Source: Callaeas wilsoni
Taxonomy: Eukaryota > Chordata > Aves > Passeriformes > Callaeidae
Assembly (NCBI GenBank): GCA_013398955.1
Contig: VWPU01001241.1
Location: 62,001-126,000, forward strand
DNA: 64,000 nucleotides
Direction of reading: 5' to 3'
Shown in pieces: positions 1-12,661 of this stretch. The translations under genes were made by a program, and so were the position numbers. The notes under the pieces were generated by a model, which saw only the letters and a list, made by a program, of their open reading frames with translations, was not told where the DNA came from and searched no databases. How positions within the stretch are numbered: the first letter of the stretch is position 1; every line of letters starts with the position of its first letter.

Positions 1-549
1 CTGTGTTTCCCCTCAGGTACCTTGTTTGAAAAGTCCTCCTATACATAGTCATTTCTTATAAAATAGAAACAACTGTGATAACTTTGCTCATCTTTGTAGC
101 CTTTATCCAAACACCAAAACATTATAGAACATTATTACTTTGCTACTATATAAATTTTGACATTCAAGTAAAGCAACAGATGCAGAATTTAAAATAGAAT
201 TCAAGATGAAGGTATGTAATGTATTTATACAGCAGCATAATGATTTTTCAGTATTTTGGGTTTTTTTTGTTCTCTATTCCATTTCTAAACACTTCTAACA
301 TCTCATTCAGTTTTCTTTACTGCCATAGTGTATTGAAGTATCTCTTTCACAGATTTCTCTCTCATAGTCCTAAGAGCTTTAGAGCTTTTTTCAAACACTA
401 ATACTTGGCTCAGAAAACATCATTATAGATACAAATTTTATTTTTTTCGTGTGTGCTTCCCTTGTACGTAATTTCATTTATATACTATTTCATTTCCAAG
501 TCTCTTACTACTATGTAGATTTTATTTTTATAATAATTAACACTCATTC

Positions 550-1130
550 TTTGTCTTTATTACTGTTAGTATCATCAGAAAACTTTGTCACACATTTTTG
601 TCCAGATCATTTATGAGTATAGTGAATAAAAATCTCTGTCAGAGACTTTTAGTTATGATGTATCTTTACTGTAGAAACTAGGAAGCAGCTTTTTCTTTTG
701 CTTCTTGTAGCTTAATAACTTCCTCATCCATCTGAAAACCTTAACTCTTTTGCTGCCACAGCTAAATTTCTTTAAATGTGTTTGGAGAAGGATCTTACTA
801 AACACCTTTTGGAAATCCAGAAAAGTCTATCAACTTGATTAGCATTATTTATATGTTTCAAGAAATCTAACAGATGGTTCTGTTACTAAAGTATTTCCGA
901 TTCAACTGTCATGTATTATATTTATCCATGTGTTTACAAGTCCCTCTCCTAAGGTCATTTTGCTCACTAGAGCAGTTTACTTGGCTGCAGTTTTTCAGAT
1001 TTTGAACAAAGCTCTCTAAAATAATCACTTCCACTTTAACCACCTTCCAGTCATGAGGCAGTTTTAGGAAGACATGAATTAACACAATTCATAAATCAGT
1101 TAATTCTTTTTTCAGTTCCTCCAGAACACT
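550..1130 (-). mobile_element. Degraded CR1-like LINE fragment
   Basis: The plus strand carries, in order, diverged versions of phrases typical of the antisense reverse-transcriptase region of CR1/L3 elements: an 'aaactttgtcacacatttttgtccagatcatttatgag' type segment (about 580-617) and a 'ccttttggaaatccagaaaagtctatcaactt' type segment (about 806-836). No frame is open. The boundaries are approximate. Confidence 0.45.
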
Positions 1131-1364
1131 TAAACAAATTACAGCAGAAATTTGATACTTACGCTTCCATTAACTACACTGTAACATCCCTTACTGACAT
1201 TTTAGCTCGAGACAGTACTATGATAATCACATCCGGGAGTACAGTTCGACCTCTCCATGTTCTTCCATTTTTAAGCCAGATACAGAATTTTGCATGTCTG
1301 TAGAAGTGAAACAGTGTCCAGTATACCATCAAATAAAGTAAAATAAAGAATAGTTGCAGGAGTA

Positions 1365-2145
1365 TCCTTGTCTAGCAGCCAGACACCCACACAGCTGCTT
1401 ACTCACAGACTCTTGTCCACAGCAGAGGGGCAGAAGATAGACTGGAAAACCCCATGAATTAGCAATAACTGTCATGAGCAACCAGAGACTGGTGAGAAAT
1501 GAATTTAATTTATTGACAGTTAAGACAAATTTGGATAGTTAAAAATCACAGGCAGATTAAAACACCACCTTCACCTCACACTTTCCTTTTCCCAGGCTCA
1601 ACTTCACTCTTACATTCCTGGCTCTTCTACATTTCTCCTCCTTGTTCAGGGCAGGTGAAGAGGGAACAGGGGTTGTGGTCAGTCTGAAACAACTTCTGTC
1701 TACAGCCCCTTCCTCCTCACACTTCCCTGCTCCAGTGTGGAGTCTCTCCAAAAGTTTCAGTCCTTCAGAATGAACCTGCTCCAGATTAGAGTCCTCCATG
1801 AGCACAGTGTCCACATTTGGTCCACTGTGCTCTCTTGCACAGGCTGCTGGGGAATCTCTGCTCCAACACCTAGAGCACAATCTCCCCTTCCTCCTTCTCT
1901 CACCCTGGTGGCTGCAGAGATGCTTGTCACCATTTTCTAGCTCACTCCTCACTGCATGTGCAGTATTTTCACCCATTCCCCCAGAGGCACCACTCACTTT
2001 GTTGACAGGCCGGGTTGTGTCCATCACTGGGTCCATTTGAGCTGACTGGGAATGACTGTGTGCAGCATGGAGCAACTCTGGCCTCTCCTCACAGATGCCA
2101 CCCTGTAGCTGCTCTACCAGCACCTGGGCACTGGCAGCACATACA
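1365..2145 (-). mobile_element. ERV solo LTR, long avian ERVL-like family, degraded
   Basis: Read on the minus strand, the sequence begins at 2145 with a TGTAT-type end and runs through the GC-richer body typical of a long bird LTR family with internal near-repeats ('ctgctccagtgtgg', 'cttcctcctcacac'). It ends near 1365 in a segment related to 'cagctgcttactcacag'. I recognise the family from its layout but cannot name a library entry. The copy is diverged and internally shortened, and no flanking duplication was resolved. A 244-codon open frame (2291-1557) runs through it and is not considered a gene. Confidence 0.6.
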
Positions 2146-4073
2146 GTGCTTAAATTTCCTGTAAGCCACCAGAGGTTCCCGGGAAGGGGATCAGCCAATG
2201 TGTTCCACTGAGAAAGAGCTTGCTGTGACAGATGCAACATTAGGGATGTGAAGAAACAGAATTTAGTAGTGGCCCAACTTAAGACATCCACTGCAAAGAG
2301 GCTTTGTTCTCATACCAAAACTAGTGTCTAAATTCCTTCTGCATTGACTGGAGAGGCAGTTTAGACTCAGATTCACATCAGTTGCCATAATATTTCCTAA
2401 ATGAAGGCTGAAGTAAAAACAATACTGAGAAACACTGAAGAAACAGAGTAGCTCAAATCCTTCTTCTCTCTTTGGGTTAAGTACATGAGTGGCAAAAACT
2501 CTCTGAAAACTAAACATCTAAATTTTGCCTTTTTAAACACAAAGGAAAGAAGACGAAGGTAATGAAAGGCTCCAGTTCCTGAGAATAGACAGATTCTCTC
2601 GAGCTGAGGAGCTTTGGAGTCTAGAAGTGTCCACACTACAGGGCGAATGCTTGAGTGAGGCAACCATCTACAAATGTGAACTTTACCAATTCATCAATTG
2701 ATGATGACTCAGAGCTCCAGATGGGTCTAGAAGAGTAGAACCAGTGTTGTACTGCCTTCCTTCCCCAGTGCTTCTTAAGACTAAGCTTAAGTGTCACCTC
2801 ACTCAACAGGTTGGCGATTCTGAATCACATTTTTGGTGCTCAGTGTATGGAGTGCTTAGTCACACTATTGGTGATCCTACTCATCTCAACACAGAGTGTT
2901 GAAACAGCTGCCCAGTGGTGATTATATGATTCACCAAAGGTCAAAAAAAGCAGTGCAACTGTGGCGGGAAATGGAATATTATTCCAGTTAGGCTAGTGTT
3001 GCTATGACCTAGGTATCTTTCCCACTCTAACCACAAGACTACCAAAGTAGCTGCAAAACTACTTTATGTTCAACACAGATGGAAAGAATCAGGAACTCCT
3101 GAGGTTGCCAGGCTGCAATTTGGGTCTAACTACTACAATCATCCATGTAAAGATTACGTAGGAAATGTGACTTGGGGGAATAAGATTACCAATGCTAAAA
3201 TAATTACTTTTATCTACAAAGAGGAAAGCTCTGCATGAACCACAGAGCTTCTGAGATAAACAGGCGCATATGATTGTGTCAGTGTAATTTGGAGAGCGGT
3301 GGGAGAAGCGAAGCGGAAGTTTTAGTCCCCCAAGGAACTGTTCCTGCAGCCCACATCAACAGAGGCATACACACTGCACAGGGCCATGTAGTCTGACCCA
3401 TCAAAAGAATAATTTAATATTCAGAACTTTTAAATTCTTGTCTCTCTGAGCCACTTAGGTTCAATTCTTTTAATTAAAATTTAAATGAGATTACAATTCC
3501 CTGTTTGGAGTTTCAACGGTCACTAGGACTTTACAGCATTAGGCAATGTCCCTTTCATATTAAAGGATTTGAGAAAATATCTCACATCCAAGCATTTCAT
3601 ACAATCCCAGTACTGTTGGGCTGGATTTATTTTGCTGCTTCCTCTTTAACTGCTGATTGTTCCTGGGCTTGATAAGTAATACAGCCAGAAAAATGTTCAT
3701 GGTCCAGATTTTCCCAAAAGTTAAATAAATAGAAACTCCATTGCCAAAATTAATTTCCATATAGTATAAAGCACAGCTCAGAACTGCTCTTGCTAAATAC
3801 TCAGGTCTTTTTTGCTTTCTCATTTTTCACAGATTGTTTATCTTTCCCCCATTTCCATCTTTTTATTAAATTATTAATATTCTCCGTGTACTCATTTACC
3901 TGTTCCTTCACCCTCTGAAAGACCTGAGTATACACAGTGCAATAACATTTCTCACAAGTTATAAGCTTGAGCTGTATGATATAAGACAGAATTTAAGCAA
4001 CAGGTAGAGGTGATGAGTAACTTAATTACAGCTGAATTTTAGCTGACTTAAACAAACAGAATCAAGAAGGGAT

Positions 4074-4785
4074 TGTATTGAGTTTGTGTGGCCAGGTTTT
4101 GGTAGCAGGGGACTACAGGGGTGGCCTCTCTGAAGAGCTGATAAAAACTTCTCCCATGTCCAACAGAGCCAATAGCAGCTAGCTCCAAGATGGACCTGCT
4201 GCTGGCCAAGGCTGAGCCCACCAGTGATGGTGCTTCTGGGATAATGCATTTAAGAAGTAGGGGAAAAAACCCTGCCCAGCAACTGCAGACAGAGAGAGGA
4301 GTGATAATATGGGAGAAAAACAGCTCTGAGTACACCAAAGTCAGTGAAGAAGGAGGGGGAGGAGGTGCTTCTGCACTGCAGCGAAGATTCCTCTGCAGCC
4401 CCTGGTGCAGACCATGGTGAAGCAGCTGTGCTCTTGCAGCCCATGGAGGTTCACGATGAAGCAGAGATCCACCTGCAGCTTGTGGAGGACTCCAATCAGG
4501 CAGATACACCTGAAAGAGGCTGTAATCCCATGGGAAGCCTGCACTGGAGCAGGCACCTGGCAGGACCTGTGGCCCCATGAAGAGAGGATCGTCACTCTGC
4601 AGGGGCTTGGAGCAGGTTTGCAGGCAGTACTTGTGACCTCATGGGGAAACAAACCTGGAGCAGCCTGTTCCTGAAGGACAGCACTTTGTGAAAGAGATGC
4701 ACAAAGGAGCAGTTCATGAAGAACTGCAGCCTGTGGGAAGGACTTACTGTGCAGAAGTTGGTGGAGGACCATCTCTGATGGGATT
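4074..4785 (+). mobile_element. ERV LTR, same family as 1365-2145, plus strand, 3' truncated
   Basis: It starts tgtattgagtttgtgtgg and continues through ggccaggttttggtagcagg, a TATA-like gcatttaagaag near 4244-4255, and several near-repeated blocks built on 'cctgcagc/ctggagcagg'. The 3' third present in the copy at 1365-2145 is missing. Its orientation is opposite, so the two 5' ends face each other 1.9 kb apart. Several frames stay open through it on both strands, which reflects GC-richer repeat DNA rather than genes. Confidence 0.65.
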
Positions 4786-7700
4786 CTCAGGTTTGATTGT
4801 TGCCTGTGCAGTGTCCAGTGGTAATACAAAACTGTAGGAAAGTCGGGTATGCAAATTCATGTCACCTATATAACAGAGACGCATGTATTGAGCTCCCTTC
4901 CCTTTTTATTCCTTTTTATTTCCTTTGTGTTGTGATTCCTGACAGTGCTGACATACTCCATTTCATCGTGTGAGTCTCTGAGTGTTGCTGTATCCAGCAT
5001 TTTTTGTATTGTCTGCATCTCTGTTCTCCTGGATGAGGGGTGAAAGGGATACAATTGATTTAACTTATGTGTCTTATGAAGAGAAAGTGTCTTAAATTAG
5101 CTGCTAAATGTATCTGCCTGTTCAATGGAGAGAGGAACCAACTTCTGAAGGCCCTCAGCTAGGGTACAAATCTATTATATTCAGGTAGAACCCTAATGTG
5201 ATTACTTTAGGCACAGGTTAGGAGCTACAGGTTAAGGTGGCAGTTATTCCCTTTGCTAGACTTGTAAGGCGCATTTAAGCTTCTGATCCCAAACTGTTTT
5301 TCTGATAGACTAAGCTGACCTTGGAGAAGGTCAAATTTTGCCTCTGAATTTGCTACAGTTCTGAATCTAAAGAGTCCCTGGCTCGTTGTCAATTATAGCT
5401 AAACAGGACTCACAAACTCATAATTCTTCTAACTTAACTGAACTTCTCATGAATTGTGAGGCTCATTTCTTTTGAACTGAAGTATTTTCAGAACATGCCT
5501 CTTCTGAAATTCTTCTGCCTGCTGGGATCATATGGAAAGGATGATTCTATCTTACCCAGTATGCCATTGTGATTCCTGGCATAACTGCCTCCCAAAAGTA
5601 AACACAGGTTTATGCCTAAAAGGCTTAGCTAGTGCACTCCAAGAGAAAATAGGCAATGCACACACAGTGTGGACTGCCATGGAAATCAGGCCTGGGAGAG
5701 ATTTGAGAACCAAGTTATTTGACATTGTGACAGTATTTCGATACTCCATATCTTCCTTGTAAAACTAGTCATTCACAGATGATATAGTATTTCATTACAA
5801 AAACCAACATGAATAGAAAAACTCTTCAGGAGCTTTTTAAACTGAATCTATTACTTTAATCACAGTATGATCAAAGGCATGCAGTGGGAAGCTGGCCACT
5901 GTGACAGAATAACAACTTCCTGGTATAGAAACAAGGGGAGTGCAGCCGCACTTGTCATTCATCATAGTGAGAATGTTTGACTGATGCTGAAAATCAAAGC
6001 AAGAATTATCTATGAACCACAACACAAAAGCACAGCACAGTAAATCTCTCATCTAGCAATTAGACAGCAAGTAAGCAAGTCATGGATAACAAGAATGCCT
6101 CTACAGGTCACTTCAGGGTAACATTTTACATAGAAGAATCCTGGAGAAGTGAAGAAAGATAATCAATATGGTTATTAATGACAGTAATTTCACACAAACA
6201 TCTGGGAAATTAAGCATACTCTTTAGGAGTTGTTTCTTGCAGTAACTTGTAAAGGAGTGAATAAGTTGCAAGGCAAACTTCATGTCAATATATTGAGTGG
6301 TGTGGTAGCAATGATATTTATTTCAGTCTGGAAGCTTTTCAGAAATTAAATACTAATATAAAAACATCTTAAAAATATTTTTCAAATACTTTTCTTTTTG
6401 TTATTTTCTTGCATACGGCTTTACCTTTACAGCTAAATACTAGGGTTTTCCTGAATCTGAATATCTCAGATTTAAAATATAAAAAAAATTAAAAACTTAT
6501 GGGGGAAAGAGGCACTTAAGTGAAAAAGTCTGTATGTTGCATTTAATACGACACATACTGAAGTATGAGAATAAGGTTTTGTCGAGTCTTGGGAAAACTC
6601 TGCATTCTGAATGTTTGTGCAGAGGCTCCTAGTACACTTCCCTTTAGGTTGAAAGCGACTTGAGTAAACACTGGTTAGGCATTGATTAAGGTCTAGCTTT
6701 TTATACTAGTGAAGCACAGATCAAATATGAACCTAAAATTTGCATATCTTATCGCAAAAATCTCCTTACCAACACGGACTCATTTTCACCAACACCAGCA
6801 CTACACTGCCAATATATTGGAGAAAAGGCAGTTTGATTCGTGTATTGTGGATTTTAGGACTGAATAATATTCATTAAAATGCAATCCTTATAACTCATAA
6901 TAAGTGACCAGAGTTTTCTCACTTGGCTCAGTAAGTGTTCCATAAAATATTGGTTTCTTTTGTTTTTAGTTTATTTTGAGTGGAAAGTGAGCATGTTCTA
7001 TGCCATCGCATGCTGTTTTGACCTGAAGAAGGTAATATCCAATATATTCATAAGCTTAAATTCCATTGAGAGCTATTCATGTCCAAATGTTTAGTTGATT
7101 GTGTTCGCTAATTCAAACAAGCAACAAGAAAGGGGTTGGCAAGCAGAGATTAAGAATGTCTGTTATTCACAATCATTTTTGTCTAGCTAGTTAACATAGT
7201 AATTATTTCTTGATTGGAAAGCTTTTTGACGAAGAGTACCTGGAAGCTAAATCTTGAATTTGGGCCTAAACATTAAAACAAAAATCTAATTATCTGCCAC
7301 ATAATTGTATGGCAATAGATCTGAAAAACTGCACCAAATTTCTCATATGTTAACTGTGATTGCTGATGTTTACTAATCAGTTTTCTGCCTGTAGCATCAC
7401 CTTTATCTATGAAGTGAATGGTACTGAGAAGAGATGAATCAGCTTGGAAGTTGTTTGAAATTAAATCTTTCAGAAGCAATGCACTTCCATGAACTTAAGG
7501 ATGATGAGGTAGAGATGCTCCCCAAACAATTCCACTCCGAACTGTTTTTTTTCCTGTCAGTCACCTCTGGGTAAGTCCCAGCCAGGGACCTTTTCCTCTT
7601 TCATGTCTAAGAACTGCAGTCAGTGATTTCTGTTTTACACATGCACCTGTGGTTTAAAATAGAAAAGAGCAAAGCTTCAGGCAGCTTAGGTATGTGATGA

Positions 7701-7947
7701 GTTTGGCCTCAGGTTCTGGATCAGCTTATGAGCACTGCTTTCTTTCTTGCAAGGACACTGAAACAATAATAACTTTATGTTTTTCTTCAAATAGACTGAG
7801 CTTGTTCCTGGTTTTCTGTGCCCACACGTATGCATGGATGTAGAAAACCTATAATGCTTTATAGTGATGCTGTTTTGGTTTTGCCTTTTTTCTTTTATAA
7901 GTTCCCTGTATTCTTCGCACGTATATATTTGTAGCTCTGTAGCCTAT

Positions 7948-8389
7948 TGTATTAGTGACTAGTTTTCCCAGTACTTTTCCATGGCCTTTCCTCAGGCAGA
8001 AAGACAAAACATCTTACAGAGCTCCAAGCCTCAGGGGGTACAAGGCCCCAGTGCTGTCTTGGTTCTTCCTGGGAACCAAGGCCGAGAACAACTCTTCAAG
8101 ATCCATTTTCATGGGTGAAATACAGCTAGTGCTGAACGGGGAACTCCAGAGAAGGGGCTTGACCTAGGGGCGAACTGCATCACTGCTTCTCCTCCTAATT
8201 GGTGCTTTTTATCAATTATGCTAATTTCCTAAAACTTATAAAAATGTACTCACCCCTGGGGGGGAATGGGCTTTTGTGGACATCTTTCCATAACTGCCTC
8301 CAAAGGCCTTCAAATAAAGATCTGCTCTTATATTACCTCTTTACTAAAATTATCTTGAGTTTCATTTCCAGGGTGGGAAAAAGGCAACA
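7948..8389 (+). mobile_element. ERV solo LTR with TATA box and poly(A) signal
   Basis: The element is about 440 bp, starting TGTATTAG and ending GGCAACA. It holds a TATA-like acttataaaaatg near 8235-8247 and an AATAAA near 8312-8318 in ttcaaataaagatctgc, followed by the 'attatcttgagtttcatttcc' type tail of bird ERV LTRs. No internal retroviral region flanks it, so it is a solo LTR. A target-site duplication was not resolved. Confidence 0.65.
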
Positions 8390-8996
8390 ATAGCCTAAGA
8401 AGAATTACATGGTTGTTGACATGGGAGAAACATAGATCTTTGCAAAACTGAGCTAGATTGCTAAAGTTTTACAAAACTTTCCTTTGGTCTTAGTCTTCTG
8501 GTCTTCTATTGTGATTTGATTTCAAGAAAATTTTTTTGTTGTTGTGTTTACTCTTTGCCTACTTTGTATTTGAATCATTAGATTCAACTTTTCTTTACAT
8601 TAAATTTGTCATGGTTTTGTTACATACAGCAAAGGAGGGAGTTCAGCCACCTGTTCATCATTTTTGTAGTGGCTGTGACAGCAATCTCGCAGACATTACA
8701 GAAGTAGGTCCACTGTCACTTATTCCACCTCTTTTCCAACACAAATTTGTTTTTCCTACTCTATCTCGATTAGGAAAAATTAACTAATGTTTTCTTCACC
8801 TTGCTCATAGCCAGATACATCCATAATAACTCTATAAATTGTCATTATCTGTTATTATACACAGACATTCCTGTTCTGAGGCTAAATTTAGCTTTAATGC
8901 TACACAATGTCTAAAGAACAGCAGCTATAAATCTTACAGCAATATATACCAATTAAACCACAATGCCTTTATGAAAATTTTTTTTCTGTTCTCTTA

Positions 8997-9002
8997 TTTA
9001 TT
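8997..9002 (-). terminator. Distal poly(A) signal candidate for MMP16
   Basis: AATAAA is followed directly by a further AATAAG-like hexamer on the minus strand. A GU-rich stretch (ttgtggtttaattgg) lies about 30-50 nt downstream. The position is about 11 kb past the stop codon and just past a block that looks conserved. An alternative distal hexamer lies at 9363-9368. Assignment is tentative. Confidence 0.25.
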
Positions 9003-9039
9003 GACAGATTTTTTTTTTTAATTACAACACAATGAAACG

Positions 9040-9620
9040 ATGGTAAGTACATAAGATGCAATAGTATAAAAAGCCATTTTAACCCTTCCCTTGGTTAAGA
9101 CACTTACAGCAGACAAGAACTGCCCCACCCCAATTCCCCCCTTCTCAAATGAAAACAAAAAATAAATATAAATTAATAAATATAAAACAAATCACTGCAC
9201 AGCCCTTAACTCTTTGATTGCCATGGCAAGAACCATAATGATGATTCTAGCGTGTGACGTTCGGTGGTTAAAGGTTGCCGCAGCAGTCAAAGGGTTATAG
9301 CATTGTAAACATAAGTACTTTGTTGAAAATGTTCAGTCATGTTAATGGTCTACAGCAATGAGTTTATTATCATGACCCCTTGACCTTTAATGACACAACA
9401 TTATAAGGAATTAAAGAGATTAGCTTGGTGAGCTGTTACATAGATTAATTAACCCATTCAGTTTAACAATGCACTATGAGGTCTTGATTTACTAACAAAA
9501 GACAACTTGTGTATAATAAAACACTGTTCAATGCATTGATCAATAAAATCAATGAAAAAAATCAGTCTAAGCACCACAAAATTTTGCCTGATTATATCTG
9601 ACAGTCATAATACACTTTAG
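9040..9620. other. Candidate conserved non-coding block
   Basis: The block has dense homeodomain-like ATTA cores (such as gattaattaaccc near 9446), ccttgacctttaatg near 9378, retained CpGs around 9250-9280, and no repeat of a kind I recognise other than the 9207-9297 hairpin. It sits next to the distal poly(A) candidate. Conservation is suggested only by texture; I have no alignment. Confidence 0.25.
9207..9297. repeat. Compact TTAA-flanked 23-bp inverted repeat (hairpin or MITE)
   Basis: The arms are 9207-9229 and 9275-9297. Eighteen of 23 positions are complementary, and all five differences are transitions, so a plus-strand RNA would have three G-U pairs and two mismatches. An inner aacca/tggtt stem (9231-9235 with 9265-9269) continues the fold. 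The left arm overlaps TTAA and the right arm ends in GGGTTAT, the same end motif as the element at 18686-19167. Several CpGs survive in the loop. It could be an old palindromic transposon or a structured element of the distal 3' UTR. Confidence 0.4.
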
Positions 9621-9741
9621 CACCATTTAGTCAGCCTTGCATTTGCACACAAACAAGCTTTGTGTTTGTCAGTAGAAGCTACCTGAAGGAATAACATATG
9701 TCAGTTATAAAAAGGTTACCGTATAGAATGCTGTGTGAGCC

Positions 9742-9762
9742 AATAAAATAAAATAAAATAAC
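9742..9762. repeat. (AAAAT)n short tandem repeat
   Basis: About four copies of the pentamer within 'aataaaataaaataaaataa'. Confidence 0.8.
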
Positions 9763-11563
9763 AATAATAAAATGAAATTCAGTTGCAGAAAGCAAATAAA
9801 TGCTCCAGTTATTTTGATACTAACACACATCCTAATAAGCGGAACATGGGCATGAAATGAGTATGGAGCTATGCAGAGAAAAGGGAATAAAAATGAGAAA
9901 TTTGTTTCACACAGAGAAATCATCACATCCATATTCTGACTTATTTGTCAGGCTTTGAAAATTAAATGAAAAACTGTTGTGTGGTTGAATATATAGAGCT
10001 TGAGGAGTTGATGTTTAACAATATGTGAGTTTTATGGTTATGCTATGCATAAAACCACTTTCAGAGATATCCTATCAACTGCACAAACACCCCGGTCTCT
10101 CCATGAAAGGTTGATTTCCTCTTTATCAAACATGGAGGATAAATAAGCAAATCACTGGGTAGGCAGAACCACAATTGTAGTAGCTTCTAGCTAACATATT
10201 GGAACCAGAACAATTTCTGTTGGAATTACAGGGATGAAGGAATGTCAATAAGAAGGAAAATGGAATCAGCTGCTAAAATAACACTCAACAAGCAGAACTA
10301 AGAAAGAAATCAAGTTCTGATAGATACAAGAATACAGCACCTGGAGAGAAAGCAAGGTGCATGTTATTCATAAAGAGAAATAAAGATGTGTATGAAGCTT
10401 GGAAAACAATGTAGCCTTCTTTTATATATCCATATCAAACTCTAGTTGACTACAGACTGACAAAACTAGCTGTACATGCTTTAACTGCTAACAATACTAC
10501 CACAGGACTGGCAAGGAGAAGACATTGCATCCCTCAAACGATTTCTGATCATATCATATTTGACACCTATAACATAAAGCAAACCTCAGAAGTCAAACAC
10601 CTGCACTTTTCTCTGCAAGCTGTGACTGAACTGGGCAATGAATCTGAGACTACAGTAGCAGATGACAGAGAGAGTCCTTTATAAGTATGTTGTTTGTGCC
10701 ACCAAAAAATTAGGATCAATTGGAAAACAGTGCATAATAGCAAAGCATTCTGCTATGCAACAGTGCTAGCCTATTATGCTACAGCAGTAAGGTAATGGTA
10801 ATTGATGTATGTGTATGAACTGACTTGCGGCAGAGGAAGGAGTCCAACCATAAAATTCTTGTCTAAGTATCCATGACACAGATTAAAGGCATCAGAATGC
10901 AAAGGAGAAAGAGAACAGGTTAAAGATGAGAATTGGAACCACTGAAAATAACACAGACTGTTGAAATGCAGCTTTCTAGTCTGCTAACCTTTCAGAGATG
11001 TCATAAGTCATACATACAAATGGTATGCAATGCCTTGCATCAAAAATGGTAGATCTTTGCTGTTATACTATTGTACATCTGACAAGTCAAGTAGTTTCAA
11101 GATGCAAGTAAAGAATCCATGATGATCAGTCCTTGCTGTACCATGCCTTTTTCATAAAAGACTTAAGGATGGCAATGCCAATGGACGGCAAAGGCTTCAA
11201 TAATTGTTGCAAGTTAGAGCTCGGTGTTAGAGTACTGAACAATGAACAAGATTCAGTGAAAAATATCCATGAAGTTCCTCAAATATTTTCAGGAGGTTTG
11301 AGAAGGTACTACCTCTTCATTGTAGACACAAAAAGCTGCAATTCCTAGTGACAAACTGTAAGACTTGTACATGATTAAATGAGATAGACAAAAAAATTGT
11401 TTCTTCTTTGCTTATTTGTATAATGAACAGATCATTTCCCACTTGCCTACCAAGAGAATATAAAATTAATTATAGCCTTGATTAGTCAGGAAACATGTCA
11501 AGTGAAGTGAGAAAAGGGGATGGAGGAGAATCAGAAGTTTGACTGCATTTATCAATTTACATT

Positions 11564-11621
11564 AGAAATAGAAATAGAAATAGAAATAGAAATAGAAATA
11601 GAAATAGAAATAGAAATAGAT
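11564..11621. repeat. (AGAAAT)n hexanucleotide microsatellite
   Basis: Nearly ten perfect tandem copies of AGAAAT (58 bp) with no interruption, inside the presumed MMP16 3' UTR. On the minus strand it would be a run of ATTTCT. It is likely length-polymorphic. Confidence 0.97.
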
Positions 11622-12594
11622 GATCCATCCAATGGCCATAAAAGTATTTCTGTCATATCAACCACTTCAGGACTATAACAGAAATAAAGATACATGGCTG
11701 TAATATTGACTAGTAGAGGTTAAAGACTTCTTTGTCCTTCAGTATTTTATTCAGGAGAGTTCTTCAAATCATCTTGGATCTAATTTCTGAGAACAAATAG
11801 TAGGACATTTCACTGTGACCAGTTTTTGCATAGAGATTCAGGTTAATATTAGTTTGACTAAATCTATCTCAAAAGATTTTGATTGCACCAGATAAATAAT
11901 GTACAATATACTACTATATATACTTGCAGTCAGGTTTAGAGCAATGATATTGAGAAGCTTTTTGACTGACTGCTATCTGGTGGGTTATGACTCCAAATAC
12001 AGTATTCAGTGGATTTTCTACAGCCTAACAGGTATCTTTGTTGTTGGAGGCCAATAATCCTTTCCAAGCTATCATCAAGTTCTTGGTAATATCTCTTCTC
12101 TTTTATTGCTGATTACATGAAATTTTAGTGGTGTTAGTGATCCTTGTCTCCATCTCTTTTTGACTAATTGGTGTTGTACTTGCAGTTGTAAGTCAAAATG
12201 TTTTCATTCCTTTTCCTATATTCTTTTGGAAATCAAAAATGGAAATGTTCTTATGCTGCTTTTCTTGTCTGTCTGCAGTCTTTGACCAAAAGACCTAGAT
12301 GGTTTTCCTGTGGGTCCTAGAAGTTATGGAAAGAAAGTTCATGACTAGTTTGTTTCCTCTGAGAAAGACTTCAACAGGGTGTTAAATTAAAACTGTATTT
12401 GTCATCACTGTGATCCAAGCACTGCTATCAGTACGCATTCCTCTGAAGGTGGTAGCGTGTCTTGGATGGTGAAAAGGGAGGATCATGAACTTTGATCTAT
12501 CCCATAAAATGATTTTCAACCAGACACAGTAAGACAGTACTATGATTTGACAAGTGATATATGCAGGTTTTGGAAACACAGTAAAGACAGATGT

Positions 12595-12658
<64 letters not shown>
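12595..12658. repeat. Compound (TG)n(TA)n microsatellite
   Basis: About nine TG units followed directly by about 23 TA units. In the sense strand of MMP16 it reads (TA)n(CA)n. The TA part is self-complementary and should form a hairpin or cruciform. Two spurious short frames (runs of YI) arise from it. Confidence 0.98.

Positions 12659-12661
<3 letters not shown>

Larger units (their letters stand above)
1..8996. other. 3' flank of MMP16, no gene seen
   Basis: No exon with paired splice sites or recognisable protein was found on either strand. The stretch holds an old CR1-like LINE relic (about 550-1130), two related LTRs in opposite orientation (1365-2145 and 4074-4785) and another LTR (7948-8389). 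The rest is unremarkable AT-rich DNA. In other vertebrates the 3' side of MMP16 is gene-poor, which fits. Confidence 0.6.

Noticed and set aside
1557..2291. 244-codon open frame on the minus strand
   Set aside because: It runs through a recognisable bird LTR. It has no domain or exon structure, and the amino-acid sequence follows the repeat.
4048..4829. Several overlapping open frames on both strands
   Set aside because: All lie in the LTR at 4074-4785; GC-richer repeat DNA has fewer chance stops.
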